From the NCBI RefSeq assembly GCF_000526155.1, contig NZ_JAFN01000001.1, forward strand, positions 1,306,501 to 1,370,500: 64,000 nt of DNA. Direction: 5' to 3'. The first letter of the stretch is position 1. The number at the start of each line of letters is the position of its first letter. Origin of the DNA: Deferrisoma camini S3R1. Its GTDB lineage: Bacteria; Desulfobacterota; Deferrisomatia; Deferrisomatales; Deferrisomataceae. Position numbers and translations under genes: made by a program. Positions 46,313 to 54,381 of this stretch are shown in pieces. Under the pieces are notes generated by a model. That model saw only the letters and a list, made by a program, of their open reading frames with translations, made no database searches and had not been told where the DNA came from.

Positions 46313-46935
46313 GGCTCCTCCGTGCCGCTCGGCCGCTCGGCGGCCCCGGCCAACACCTCGGAAACCTCCCGGTCGCCCCGGTCCAGATCGTCGGCCACCC
46401 CCCGGGCCAGCATCCGGGCCACCGCGCCCGGCTGCGCCCTTTGGCGCACCTGCCGGGCCCACTCCGCCAGATCGCCCAGGCGCCGGGGCAGGGCCTCGGC
46501 CACCCGGTCCCGGAGCCAGGCGGCCAGCTCGGGCGAGGCACCGCCCGTGGACACGGCCACGGCCACCGGCCCTTGCCGCAGCACCGCGGGCACGTGCACC
46601 TCGCTGCCCTCCGGGTCGTCTGCCACGTTGGCCCACACCCCCCGCTCCCGGGCCGCGGCCGCGGCCGCCCGGTTCACGGCCGGATCGGAGGTGGCAACGA
46701 AAGCAAGGACCGTGCCTTCCAGATCCGCCGGCTCGAACCCCCGGCAGACCCACACGAGCCGGCCCTCGGCCGCCAGACCCCGGATCTCGTCGGCAGCCTC
46801 GGGCGCCACCACCCGCACCCGGGCTCCGGCCTCCAGAAGCCCCCTCACCTTGCGCACCGCCACCCGGCCCGCCCCCACCACGAGCACGGGCTTGTCCCGG
46901 AGATCCAAAAAGACGGGGTAGCGCGGCCGGCTCAC
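46309..46935 (-). CDS. Precorrin-2 dehydrogenase (CysG-N/Met8-like siroheme synthase domain)
   Basis: 208 residues: an N-terminal Rossmann fold (FLDLRDKPVLVVGAGRVAVRK) that oxidises precorrin-2 to sirohydrochlorin with NAD+, the conserved VFVATSD-like VLAFVATSDPAVN and WANVADDPEGSEVHVPAVL. The GPVAVAVSTGGASPELAAWL segment marks the CysG-N/SirC family. Some members also chelate iron. The C-terminal helical region is short. It heads the operon and, with the CobA domain, completes siroheme for the reductase at 9.8 kb. Confidence 0.93.
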   Translation of the reverse strand: MSRPRYPVFLDLRDKPVLVVGAGRVAVRKVRGLLEAGARVRVVAPEAADEIRGLAAEGRLVWVCRGFEPADLEGTVLAFVATSDPAVNRAAAAAARERGVWANVADDPEGSEVHVPAVLRQGPVAVAVSTGGASPELAAWLRDRVAEALPRRLGDLAEWARQVRQRAQPGAVARMLARGVADDLDRGDREVSEVLAGAAERPSGTEEP

Positions 46936-47345
46936 GGCTCTCCTTCCGGTAACTTCGGTCGACGGTCCACGGTCAACGGTCGTCGGTCTGGGGCCTTCGG
47001 CCCGCTGGAGGGCTGGAAAGCTAGGCGGCCAAAAGGCTGAAAATCTCTTTCCGCTCCGAGCGCTGCCAGCGCCCCAACTCTGGGGGCATGGGGGCTACGG
47101 TTCAGGAGCCAGGACTCAGCGGACAGAGGCCAGAGGCAAACCGCCTCGTCGGACCCCTGTCGGCGTTCCTGTAGCTTCGGCTATGACGCTGGGATGCTGG
47201 GACACCAGGAGGATTAAAAACCTCACTGTTTTCCAAGCGTTCCAGGCATGGCCACGCCTCCCGGCATCACTTCACGGTCTCGGAGACCCGGACGCGTCTA
47301 TCTTGTCGCCGGAGGAACCGTTCTCTAGTTTCTAGTCTCTAGTCT
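46936..47345. other. 410-bp intergenic region dominated by repeats
   Basis: No gene is seen. It holds an A/UUCG/B composite (46949-47040), a GGGGGCATGGGGG start of the P family (47083-47095) followed by E-type CAG repeats (47096-47140), a P-type end (ACGCGTCTATCTTGTCGCCG, 47292-47311) and a D array (47324-47352). Confidence 0.75.
46949..47040. repeat. Composite A / UUCG hairpin / B array
   Basis: GTAACTTCGGTCGACGGTCC, then CACGGTC, AACGGTC, GTCGGTC units, GGGGCCTTCGGCCC, then B units GCTGGAGG, GCTGGAAA, GCTAGGCG, GCC. Confidence 0.8.
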
Positions 47346-47352
47346 CTAGTCT
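47324..47352. repeat. D-class array over a stop codon
   Basis: CTAGTTTCTAGTCTCTAGTC and further CTAGTCT. It supplies the TAG stop of the gene ending at 47346. Confidence 0.75.
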
Positions 47353-48305
47353 TCCAGCAGCTCCAGTACCCACCCGAACAGGAGCGGGACCAGGATCTCG
47401 TGGGGGCCGGTCAGGTGGTAGCCCCGGCCGCCTCCGCCGGTGGGGCGGCCCACCACGTTCACGCTGGGCCGGTAGTGGCGCACGAAGTCCAGGTTGGCGG
47501 TGGTGAAATGGGCTACCTCCCGGCCCAGGTTGCGGGCCAGGGTCAGGGCCTTCAGGAACACCTCGGGCAGCACCACCGCGCTGCCCACGTTGAGGTACAC
47601 CCCCCCCTCCAGCTCGGCCACCAGGGCCGCGAACCGGCGGAAGTCCCGGAGGCTGGCCTCGCCCAGGGCCGCGCCGTCGCACCCCGGGTGCATGTGCACG
47701 ATGTCGGTGCCCACGGCCACGTGCACCGTGGCCGTGACCCCGTGGCGGTAGGCCGCGGCCAGCAGGCTCGCCTCCCGGTGGGGCAGCCCCTCCTCCCAGA
47801 TCGCCTCGCCCACCGCGAACCCCAGGCCCACCCCCCGGTCCCGGGCCCGACGGATCACCCCGCTCACCCACTCCCCGGTCTCCCGGGCCATACCGAACCG
47901 GCCCTGCCGGAGCTGGGCGGCCACGTCCTCGGAGGTGTGGCCGGCGAGGGCGAGCTCCAGGTCGTGCACGATGCCCGCCCCGTTCAGGGCCACGCCGCTC
48001 ACCAGCCCCCGGGCCATCAGATCGGCGTACAGGGGCTGGAGGCCCACCTTGATGTTGTGGGCGCCCAGGCCCAGCAGCACCACCCGCTCCTCCCGATGGG
48101 CCCGGGCCACGGCCTCGGCCACGGCCCGCAGGTCCTCGGCCTGAAGGAAGCTGGGCAGGCTCTCCACGAACGCCCGGAACGACCCGCCGGGCCGGTACGG
48201 CGGCCGCAGCGTGCCCACGTGCACCTTGCTCGGCCGCTCCGCCAGGGGGTAGGTGCGGATCCCCGAGGGGTCCAGCTCGGCGTGGGGGGGCAGTCGGCGG
48301 GCCAT
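47346..48305 (-). CDS. Conserved protein, possibly distantly deoxyhypusine-synthase-like
   Basis: 319 residues. Segments such as VVLLGLGAHNIKVGLQPLYA, VALNGAGIVHDLELALAGHT and GRFGMARETGEWVSG suggest a Rossmann-like NAD-binding protein; they recall the deoxyhypusine synthase family, but I cannot assign an activity. No signal peptide. The ATG at 48305 overlaps the gmhA stop (TGATG), so the two are coupled, which hints at a role in sugar-phosphate or heptose metabolism rather than hypusine. The stop codon lies in a D-class repeat. Confidence 0.6.
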   Translation of the reverse strand: MARRLPPHAELDPSGIRTYPLAERPSKVHVGTLRPPYRPGGSFRAFVESLPSFLQAEDLRAVAEAVARAHREERVVLLGLGAHNIKVGLQPLYADLMARGLVSGVALNGAGIVHDLELALAGHTSEDVAAQLRQGRFGMARETGEWVSGVIRRARDRGVGLGFAVGEAIWEEGLPHREASLLAAAYRHGVTATVHVAVGTDIVHMHPGCDGAALGEASLRDFRRFAALVAELEGGVYLNVGSAVVLPEVFLKALTLARNLGREVAHFTTANLDFVRHYRPSVNVVGRPTGGGGRGYHLTGPHEILVPLLFGWVLELLED

Positions 48306-48886
48306 CAGGTCGGTTCCAGAGGAAACAGGATCTCGTCCACCAGGTCGCACAGGGCGTGGATCCAGGCGATGTGGCACTCCTGGATCCGGGGCGTGTGGCG
48401 GGAGGGGGCCCGGACCAGGTGGTCGCACAGCTCGGCCAGGTCGCCGCCGCCCTCACCGGTCAGGCCCACGCACAAGCATCCGGCCTCCCGGGCGGCCCTG
48501 AGCGCCCGCACCACGTTGGGGCTTCGTCCGCTCGTGGAGATGCCGACGGCCACATCCCCCGGCCGGGCCAAGGCCCGCACCTGCTTCTCGAACACCTGGT
48601 CGAACCCGAAGTCGTTGCCGATGGCCGTGAGCGCCGAGGTGTCGGTGGTCAGGGCCACGGCCGCCAGCGGCGGCCGGTCCCGCAGGAACCGGTTCACGAA
48701 CTCGGCCGCCAGGTGCTGGGCGTCGGCGGCCGAGCCGCCGTTGCCGAACGCGAGCACCTTGCCGCCAGACCGAAGCCTCGAGGCCACCTCGGCCGCAACC
48801 GCCGCGGCCTGGCCGGCCGCCTGGTCGGCGAACCGCTGCAGGGTGCGGGCCGACTCCAGCCACTGGCCGCGGACCCTCTCTTCCAT
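48305..48886 (-). CDS. gmhA: Phosphoheptose isomerase (sedoheptulose-7-phosphate isomerase)
   Basis: A 193-residue SIS-domain enzyme of ADP-heptose synthesis for lipopolysaccharide core. Family motifs are [52 protein letters not shown] and the C-terminal [17 protein letters not shown]. The ATG at 48886 gives the usual length; an upstream ATG at 48940 is possible. It implies a heptose-containing outer membrane. Co-translated with the gene downstream. Confidence 0.9.
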   Translation of the reverse strand: MEERVRGQWLESARTLQRFADQAAGQAAAVAAEVASRLRSGGKVLAFGNGGSAADAQHLAAEFVNRFLRDRPPLAAVALTTDTSALTAIGNDFGFDQVFEKQVRALARPGDVAVGISTSGRSPNVVRALRAAREAGCLCVGLTGEGGGDLAELCDHLVRAPSRHTPRIQECHIAWIHALCDLVDEILFPLEPT

Positions 48887-49085
48887 GCTCAACCGAGTCG
48901 ACTCCCTCCCGCGTATCACGGGGCCGCGGAACACGGGCATGCTACCACAGAGTCCAAGAAAAGAGCGCAGGATAGGGGGCCGGATTCCCGGGTGTCAAGA
49001 AACCCCGCCGGGTCTCATCGTTTCGGGGGGGCCGTCCGATCAGTGCCGGAGGCCCCCCTTCTCCCCGGACCCAGGAGCCCAACCC

Positions 49086-50375
49086 TTGCCGAACCGTTGG
49101 CTCGCCGCTCCCCGCCCACCTCTCCCCCACCTCCTGCCCGACCGCTCCGCCGTGGAGGCAGAGGTACGACGAAGCCCTGTGGCCCTGCGGTTCCAAGACC
49201 CGTTGGAGCCGGCGTTCCGCCGGTACGACCTGGCGGCCCTCCTGCCCCAGATGCGAATCTCCCTGGCCGCCGGGCTCGCGATCCTCGCCGGCTTTGGGCT
49301 CCTGGACGCGGCGCTGTTTCCCGAGCTGCGCCCCCGGCTGTGGGCCCTGCGCTACGGCGTGGCGTGCCCGGCCGTGACCGCGGCCCTCGCGCTCTCGTTC
49401 TGGAGGAGGGGGCGGCCCTACCTGCCGCTTGCCTATGTCGGGGCCCTGATCGTGGGCGGCGGGTTCCTCACCGCCGTCATGGCCCAACACCCCCGGATCG
49501 CCGTGCTGTACTATCCCAGCCTCATCCTCCTCCTCATCTTCGCCTACGCCTTCTCCGGGCTGCGGGTCGCCCCGGCCACGGCCGCAGCCGTGGCCGTGAC
49601 GATCGTGTACGTGCCCGTGGCCCTGTTCGGCGGCGTCCTTCCCCCTTCGGTGGCCCTGAACAACGTGGCCGGCCTGGCCGCCACCAACCTGATCGGCGCG
49701 GCCACCGGGTACCTGCTGGAGCGGTACCGCCGAAAGGACTTCCTCCAGACCCTGCTGCTCACCCTGGACAAGCAGGAGCTGGAGGCGTCGAACCGGGCGC
49801 TCCGGGAGCTGTCGTACCTCGACCCCCTCACCGGCATCCCGAACCGGCGGGCCTTCGACGAAGCGTTCGAGCAGGAGTGGAACCGGGCCTACCGCCACGG
49901 GTACCCCCTGTCGCTGCTGCTGGTGGACATCGACCACTTCAAACGGTTCAACGACGAGTGGGGTCACCTGGCCGGGGACCAGTGCCTGGGCAGGGTTGCC
50001 GATGTGCTCCGGTCGTTCGGGGGGCGGCCCGGGGACCTGGCGGCCCGCTACGGCGGGGAGGAGTTCGTGCTGCTGCTGGCGGGAACCGAGAAGCCGGCGG
50101 CCGCCCGCCTGGCCGACGAGATCCGGCACCGGGTCGCCGGCGTGCGGATCGAGCTGCCCCCGCCGGCGGGCTCCCGGGGGGTCACCGTGAGCGTGGGGGT
50201 GGCCAGCGTGGTGCCCGGACCCGGCCGGTGCCGGGAGGCCCTGGTGGCCGCGGCCGACGCCGCCCTGTACCGGGCCAAGGCCCTGGGCCGGAACCGCACC
50301 GAGGTGGACCGGCCCGGCGACCCGAGCGTTCAGGTCATCCTCCCCGGCGCTCCTCCCCGGCCAGGGCCTCCTTGA
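49086..50375 (+). CDS. Membrane-bound diguanylate cyclase (GGDEF protein)
   Basis: 429 residues. Six hydrophobic helices occupy residues ~55-215 (for example LAAGLAILAGFGLLDAALFP, IAVLYYPSLILLLIFAYAFS). A coiled linker (DKQELEASNRALRELSYLDP) and a GGDEF domain with DPLTGIPNRRAF and the active-site ARYGGEEFVLLLAG follow. It makes c-di-GMP from GTP; no obvious RxxD inhibitory site precedes GGEEF. I chose the TTG at 49086, with AGGAG 8 bp upstream; the GTG at 49152 is an alternative. Its last 41 bp overlap the 3' end of uvrC on the opposite strand. Confidence 0.9.
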   Translation: MPNRWLAAPRPPLPHLLPDRSAVEAEVRRSPVALRFQDPLEPAFRRYDLAALLPQMRISLAAGLAILAGFGLLDAALFPELRPRLWALRYGVACPAVTAALALSFWRRGRPYLPLAYVGALIVGGGFLTAVMAQHPRIAVLYYPSLILLLIFAYAFSGLRVAPATAAAVAVTIVYVPVALFGGVLPPSVALNNVAGLAATNLIGAATGYLLERYRRKDFLQTLLLTLDKQELEASNRALRELSYLDPLTGIPNRRAFDEAFEQEWNRAYRHGYPLSLLLVDIDHFKRFNDEWGHLAGDQCLGRVADVLRSFGGRPGDLAARYGGEEFVLLLAGTEKPAAARLADEIRHRVAGVRIELPPPAGSRGVTVSVGVASVVPGPGRCREALVAAADAALYRAKALGRNRTEVDRPGDPSVQVILPGAPPRPGPP

Positions 50376-52188
50376 TCCGCCGAGCCAAGGCCTCGGAGAT
50401 CCCCGGGACCGCGGCGATCTCGTCGACCGGGGCCTCGGCGAGCCGCTTGAGGCTGCCGAACCGGCGCAGCAGGGCCTGGCGCCGTTTGGGCCCCACCCCG
50501 GGCACCGCCTCCAGGGCAGACCCCAGGCTGGCTCGGGCCCGGCGCTTCCGGTGGAGGGCCAGGGCGAACCGGTGGGCCTCGTCCCGGACCCGCTGCAGCA
50601 GGAACAGGCCCGACGAGTTGCGGCCGAACGGCACCGGGTTGGCCCGGCCCGGCAGGAAGATCCGCTCGGGCGAGCGCACCACCTCGGCCCCGCCGCCCGG
50701 GAGCACCCGGGCCTTGGCGATGCCGGCCAGGGGCACCGACCCCCCCTCGTCCTCCAGGGCCTTGGCGGCCGCCGCCACCTGACCCCGGCCGCCGTCGATC
50801 AGCACGAGGTCGGGCAGCTCCCACCCGGGCTGGTCCCGCCGGGCCAGGCGCCGCCGCAGCACCTCGTAGAGCATGGCGAAGTCGTCGCTGCCCTCCACCG
50901 TGCGGATCGCGAATCGGCGGTAACTGCGCGGGTCGGGGAACCCGTCGGTGAACACCACCATCGAGCCCACGGCGTGCCCCCCCTGGAGGTTGGAGATGTC
51001 GTACCCCTCGATCCGCCGGGGCGGGCCGGCCAGCCCCAACCGGTCGCGCAGCTCGGCGAGCGCCGCGTCGTACCCCACCTTGGTCTTGCGCCGCTCGTCC
51101 AGGAGCTCCCGGGCGTTCTCCGCGGCCATGGCCACCAGGGCCCGCTTCTCCCCCCGCCGGGGGTGCACCACCCGGACCCGCCGGCCCCGTCGCTCCGACA
51201 GCCACTCCCCGAGCACCCGGGCCTCGTCCTCGCCCACGTCCACGCCCACCACCACCTCGGCCGGCACGATCCGGTCGCCCCGGTAGTACTGCCGCAGGAA
51301 CTGCCCCATCACCTCCGGATCGTCCCCCTCCAGGTGGGGCAGGTAGTAGGACCGGCGGTCGATCAGGTTGCCGCTGCGCACCACCAGCACCACCACCTCG
51401 GCCTCGGCCCCCTCGCGCACCATGGCCACCACGTCCCGGTCCACCGGCCGGTGGGTCACGGCCTTCTGCCGCTCCAGGGTCTCCTCCACCGCCCGGATCC
51501 GGTCCCGCAGCCGGGCCGCCTCCTCGAACTCCAGCCGCTCGGCCGCCTCGGCCATGCGGGCCCGCAGGGTCTCCAAAAGCTCCCGGCTCCGGCCCCGCAG
51601 GAACGCCACCACCTGGTCCACCATCTCCCGGTAGGCCTCGGGGGTCACCCGGCCGCAGCACGGGGCCAGGCAGCCGCGCATCTGGCAGTATAGGCACGGC
51701 CGGGTGCGGGCCCGGAACTCCCGGTCCCGGCACTGGCGCAGGGGGAAGATGCGGTGGATCAGGTCCACGGTCTCCCGCAGGGCCCGGGCCGAGGAGTACG
51801 GCCCGAAGTACAGGGACCCGTCGGGCACGATCCGGCGGGTCATGGTGAGCCGCGGGAAGGGGTTCTGCACGTCGAGCCGGAGCGAGAGGTAGGTCTTGTC
51901 GTCCCTGAGGTCCACGTTGTACCGGGGCCGGTGGCGCTTGATCAGGGTGTTCTCGAGGATCAGCGCCTCCTTCTCGGTGTCGGTGACCACGAAGTCCACA
52001 TCCGCCACCCGGGCCATCAGGAACCGCACCCGCGGCCGGCCGTCGGCCCCCTCGCGGAAGTAGGTGCGCACCCGGGCCCGCAGGTTCTTGGCCTTGCCCA
52101 CGTACAGCACCCGGCCCTGGGCGTCCTTCATGAGGTACACGCCGGGACGGGTGGGAAACCGGGCAACCTTGGCTTCGAGCTCGTCCAT
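50335..52188 (-). CDS. uvrC: Excinuclease ABC subunit C
   Basis: 617 residues. It makes both incisions in UvrABC nucleotide excision repair. The GIY-YIG domain (GVYLMKDAQGRVLYVGKAKN) is N-terminal, followed by the cysteine-rich CLYCQMRGCLAPCCG region, a UVR motif (RLEFEEAARLRDRIRAVEE), the RNase H-like C-terminal nuclease (EGYDISNLQGGHAVGSMVVF; DLVLIDGGRGQ) and tandem helix-hairpin-helix motifs at the end (AVPGVGPKRRQALLRRFGS; AAVPGISEALARRIKEAL). The ATG at 52188 gives the family start MDELEAKVARFPTRPGVY. Tail-to-tail overlap with the diguanylate cyclase gene. Confidence 0.97.
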   Translation of the reverse strand: MDELEAKVARFPTRPGVYLMKDAQGRVLYVGKAKNLRARVRTYFREGADGRPRVRFLMARVADVDFVVTDTEKEALILENTLIKRHRPRYNVDLRDDKTYLSLRLDVQNPFPRLTMTRRIVPDGSLYFGPYSSARALRETVDLIHRIFPLRQCRDREFRARTRPCLYCQMRGCLAPCCGRVTPEAYREMVDQVVAFLRGRSRELLETLRARMAEAAERLEFEEAARLRDRIRAVEETLERQKAVTHRPVDRDVVAMVREGAEAEVVVLVVRSGNLIDRRSYYLPHLEGDDPEVMGQFLRQYYRGDRIVPAEVVVGVDVGEDEARVLGEWLSERRGRRVRVVHPRRGEKRALVAMAAENARELLDERRKTKVGYDAALAELRDRLGLAGPPRRIEGYDISNLQGGHAVGSMVVFTDGFPDPRSYRRFAIRTVEGSDDFAMLYEVLRRRLARRDQPGWELPDLVLIDGGRGQVAAAAKALEDEGGSVPLAGIAKARVLPGGGAEVVRSPERIFLPGRANPVPFGRNSSGLFLLQRVRDEAHRFALALHRKRRARASLGSALEAVPGVGPKRRQALLRRFGSLKRLAEAPVDEIAAVPGISEALARRIKEALAGEERRGG

Positions 52189-52206
52189 GGGAAATAGTCT
52201 CAAAAA

Positions 52207-52288
52207 GCTGGGAAGCTGGGAGGCTAGGAGGCTGGAAGGCTAGGAGGCCGAAAACGTCCCGACGACCGGCGACCGACGACCAACGACA
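52207..52288. repeat. B-class array plus reversed A-class array
   Basis: GCTGGGAAGCTGGGAGGCTA with further GGAGGCTGGAAGGCTAGGAG units (52207-52249), then GACGACCGGCGACCGACGAC and CAACGAC (52261-52287), the A word on the opposite strand. Confidence 0.75.
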
Positions 52289-52392
52289 CCCCTTTGCCTC
52301 TCGGGCGGCAGCCGTTACATTATTGCGCCTCGGGCCCGCGCGCGGGAAGTGGTGGTGTGCGGGCGCTGCGCCCCGAACCCGGGAGAGACACC

Positions 52393-52983
52393 ATGGCGAG
52401 CGACGGCGAACGGGCCCTGTGGGCCTTCGAGGAAGCGGTGGAGGGCGTGCTGGCCTTCGTGAAGGCCGCCGAGTACGGCCTGCGGCTGGCCACCAAGCGG
52501 ATCGCCGACCTGGTGAACCAGCCCGCCGCGCCGGCGGGCCAGCTGGGCCCGGAGATCGAGTCGATCCGGTCGGCGCTGGCCGTTGCGCCCGACGGGCTCA
52601 CCGACCTGGCCGTGCTGGCCCTGGGCGACCACTTCCGGGCGTTCCTGGCCCGGGCCCTGGGCCTGGAGCACCTGCCGGCCCTGCCCGACACCCCGGCCGG
52701 AGTGGAGGACCTGGCCGGCACGCCCGGCGCCCTGTCCCGCTCGCCCTTCTGGGTGACCCTGCTGCTGCAGATGTACCGGGCCGCCCTGAGGAGGGGGGCC
52801 CTGGACCGGCGGGCCCTGGAGGCCCTGGGCGGCTCGGGGTTCGAGCTGCGCTACCCCGGGGGCAAGATCAAGCTGGTGACCGAGGGCGACCGGGTCACCC
52901 TGACCGAGGGCCAGATCGAGGAGATGGCCCGGGCCCTGGTCGAGGCCGCCCGGGCCGTGCACCTGCGGCTGCTGACCGCATAG
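52393..52983 (+). CDS. Unknown alpha-helical protein
   Basis: 196 residues, family not recognised. It is mainly helical and alanine/leucine-rich, without signal peptide or membrane helix: WAFEEAVEGVLAFVKAAEYG at the N terminus, a middle region LALGDHFRAFLARALGLEHL, and a more structured end FELRYPGGKIKLVTEGDRV then TEGQIEEMARALVEAARA. GGGAGAGACACC precedes the ATG. It is followed after 66 bp by two glycosyltransferase genes and may be co-transcribed with them, but nothing in it indicates a sugar-related role. Confidence 0.7.
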   Translation: MASDGERALWAFEEAVEGVLAFVKAAEYGLRLATKRIADLVNQPAAPAGQLGPEIESIRSALAVAPDGLTDLAVLALGDHFRAFLARALGLEHLPALPDTPAGVEDLAGTPGALSRSPFWVTLLLQMYRAALRRGALDRRALEALGGSGFELRYPGGKIKLVTEGDRVTLTEGQIEEMARALVEAARAVHLRLLTA

Positions 52984-53049
52984 CCCGAGCCGGCCCCTCC
53001 CCCATCGTCCCAACCCTCCAACCCTGTCGACCGGCGAGGTGGAGTCACC

Positions 53050-54345
53050 ATGCAACCTGGATGCACGAACGACCCGATCCGGAACGTGGGGTTCGTGTCC
53101 ACCCGGATCGCAGGCACCGACGGCGTCTCCCTGGAACTGGACAAGTGGGCCCGGGTGCTCGAACGCAACGGGTACACCTGCCACTATCTGGCCGGCGAGC
53201 TGGACCGGCCGGCCGACCGCTCCATGGAGGTGAAGCGGTTTCACTTCCTCCACCCCGACATCCTGGAGCTCCAGGCGGTGCTGTTCGGCCGCAAGACCCG
53301 GCCCCGGTGGGCCACCGAGCGGATCCACGAGCTCAAGAACGAGTTCAAGGACGCCCTGTACGCGTTCCGGGACCGGTTCGCCATCGACCTGCTCATCCCC
53401 GAGAACATCCTGGCGATCCCCCTGAACATCCCCCTGGGCCTGGCCACGGCCGAGTTCATCGCCGAGACCGGCATCCCCACCATCGCCCATCACCACGACT
53501 TCTCGTGGGAGCGCGACCGGTTCCTGGTGAGCGCCTGCCGCGACCTGCTGGACGCCGCCTTCCCCCCGGACCTGCCCACCGTCCAGCACGTGGTCATCAA
53601 CTCGCTGGCGGCCGAGCAGCTCAGCCACCGGCGGGGGGTGTCGAACACCGTGGTGCCCAACGTGTACGACTTCGCCACCCCGCCTCCCCCGCCGGACGAG
53701 TACTGCCGCAGCCTGCGCGCCCGCCTGGGATTCGACGACGGCGACGTGATGGTGCTCCAGCCCACCCGGGTGGTGCCCCGTAAGTGGATCGAGCGATCCA
53801 TCGAGATCGTCCGGTACCTCGACCTGCCCAAGCCCCGGCTGGTCATCTCCCACTCGGCCGGCGACGAAGGGGGCGAGTACACCGAGCGGGTCCGGGAGTA
53901 CGCCCAGAACCTGGGGGTGGAGTTGGTGTTCATCGACCATCTGGTGGCGCCCGAGCGGGGCACCAACGACCGGGGCGAGCGGCTCTACACCATCGCCGAC
54001 GTGTACCGGGCCGCGGACCTGGTCACCTACCCCAGCGGGTACGAGGGGTTCGGCAACGCCTTCCTCGAGGCGGTGTACTTCCGCAAGCCGATCGTGGTGA
54101 ACCGCTACTCCATCTACGTGGCCGACATCGAGCCCCGGGGGTTCGACGTGGTGGCCATCGAGGGGTTCGCGGCCCGCAGGGCCGTGGACGAGATCCGTCA
54201 GGTGCTGGCCGACCCGGAACGGAGGGAACGGATGGTGCGCACGAACTACGAGATCGCCCGGCGCTACTTCAGCTACGAGGTGCTCGAGCAGAAGCTGCTG
54301 CACCTGATCCGGTGCTGCAACGGCCAACTGCTCGGCCGCGGCTGA
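53050..54345 (+). CDS. Glycosyltransferase family 4-like protein (first of a pair)
   Basis: 431 residues with a GT-B fold. The N-terminal acceptor half begins IRNVGFVSTRIAGTDGVSLE and includes TIAHHHDFSWERDRF. The C-terminal donor half has VLQPTRVVPRKWIERSIEIV and the E-x7-E nucleotide-sugar motif in GYEGFGNAFLEAVYFRKP. It would transfer a sugar from a nucleotide donor with retention; substrate unknown. No membrane segment, so it acts in the cytoplasm. The ATG at 53050 has GAGGTGGAG upstream. A second glycosyltransferase follows after 36 bp. Confidence 0.9.
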   Translation: MQPGCTNDPIRNVGFVSTRIAGTDGVSLELDKWARVLERNGYTCHYLAGELDRPADRSMEVKRFHFLHPDILELQAVLFGRKTRPRWATERIHELKNEFKDALYAFRDRFAIDLLIPENILAIPLNIPLGLATAEFIAETGIPTIAHHHDFSWERDRFLVSACRDLLDAAFPPDLPTVQHVVINSLAAEQLSHRRGVSNTVVPNVYDFATPPPPPDEYCRSLRARLGFDDGDVMVLQPTRVVPRKWIERSIEIVRYLDLPKPRLVISHSAGDEGGEYTERVREYAQNLGVELVFIDHLVAPERGTNDRGERLYTIADVYRAADLVTYPSGYEGFGNAFLEAVYFRKPIVVNRYSIYVADIEPRGFDVVAIEGFAARRAVDEIRQVLADPERRERMVRTNYEIARRYFSYEVLEQKLLHLIRCCNGQLLGRG

Positions 54346-54381
54346 CGGCCGCCCCCGCAACCCGCGACAGGCCCTCGTCCC

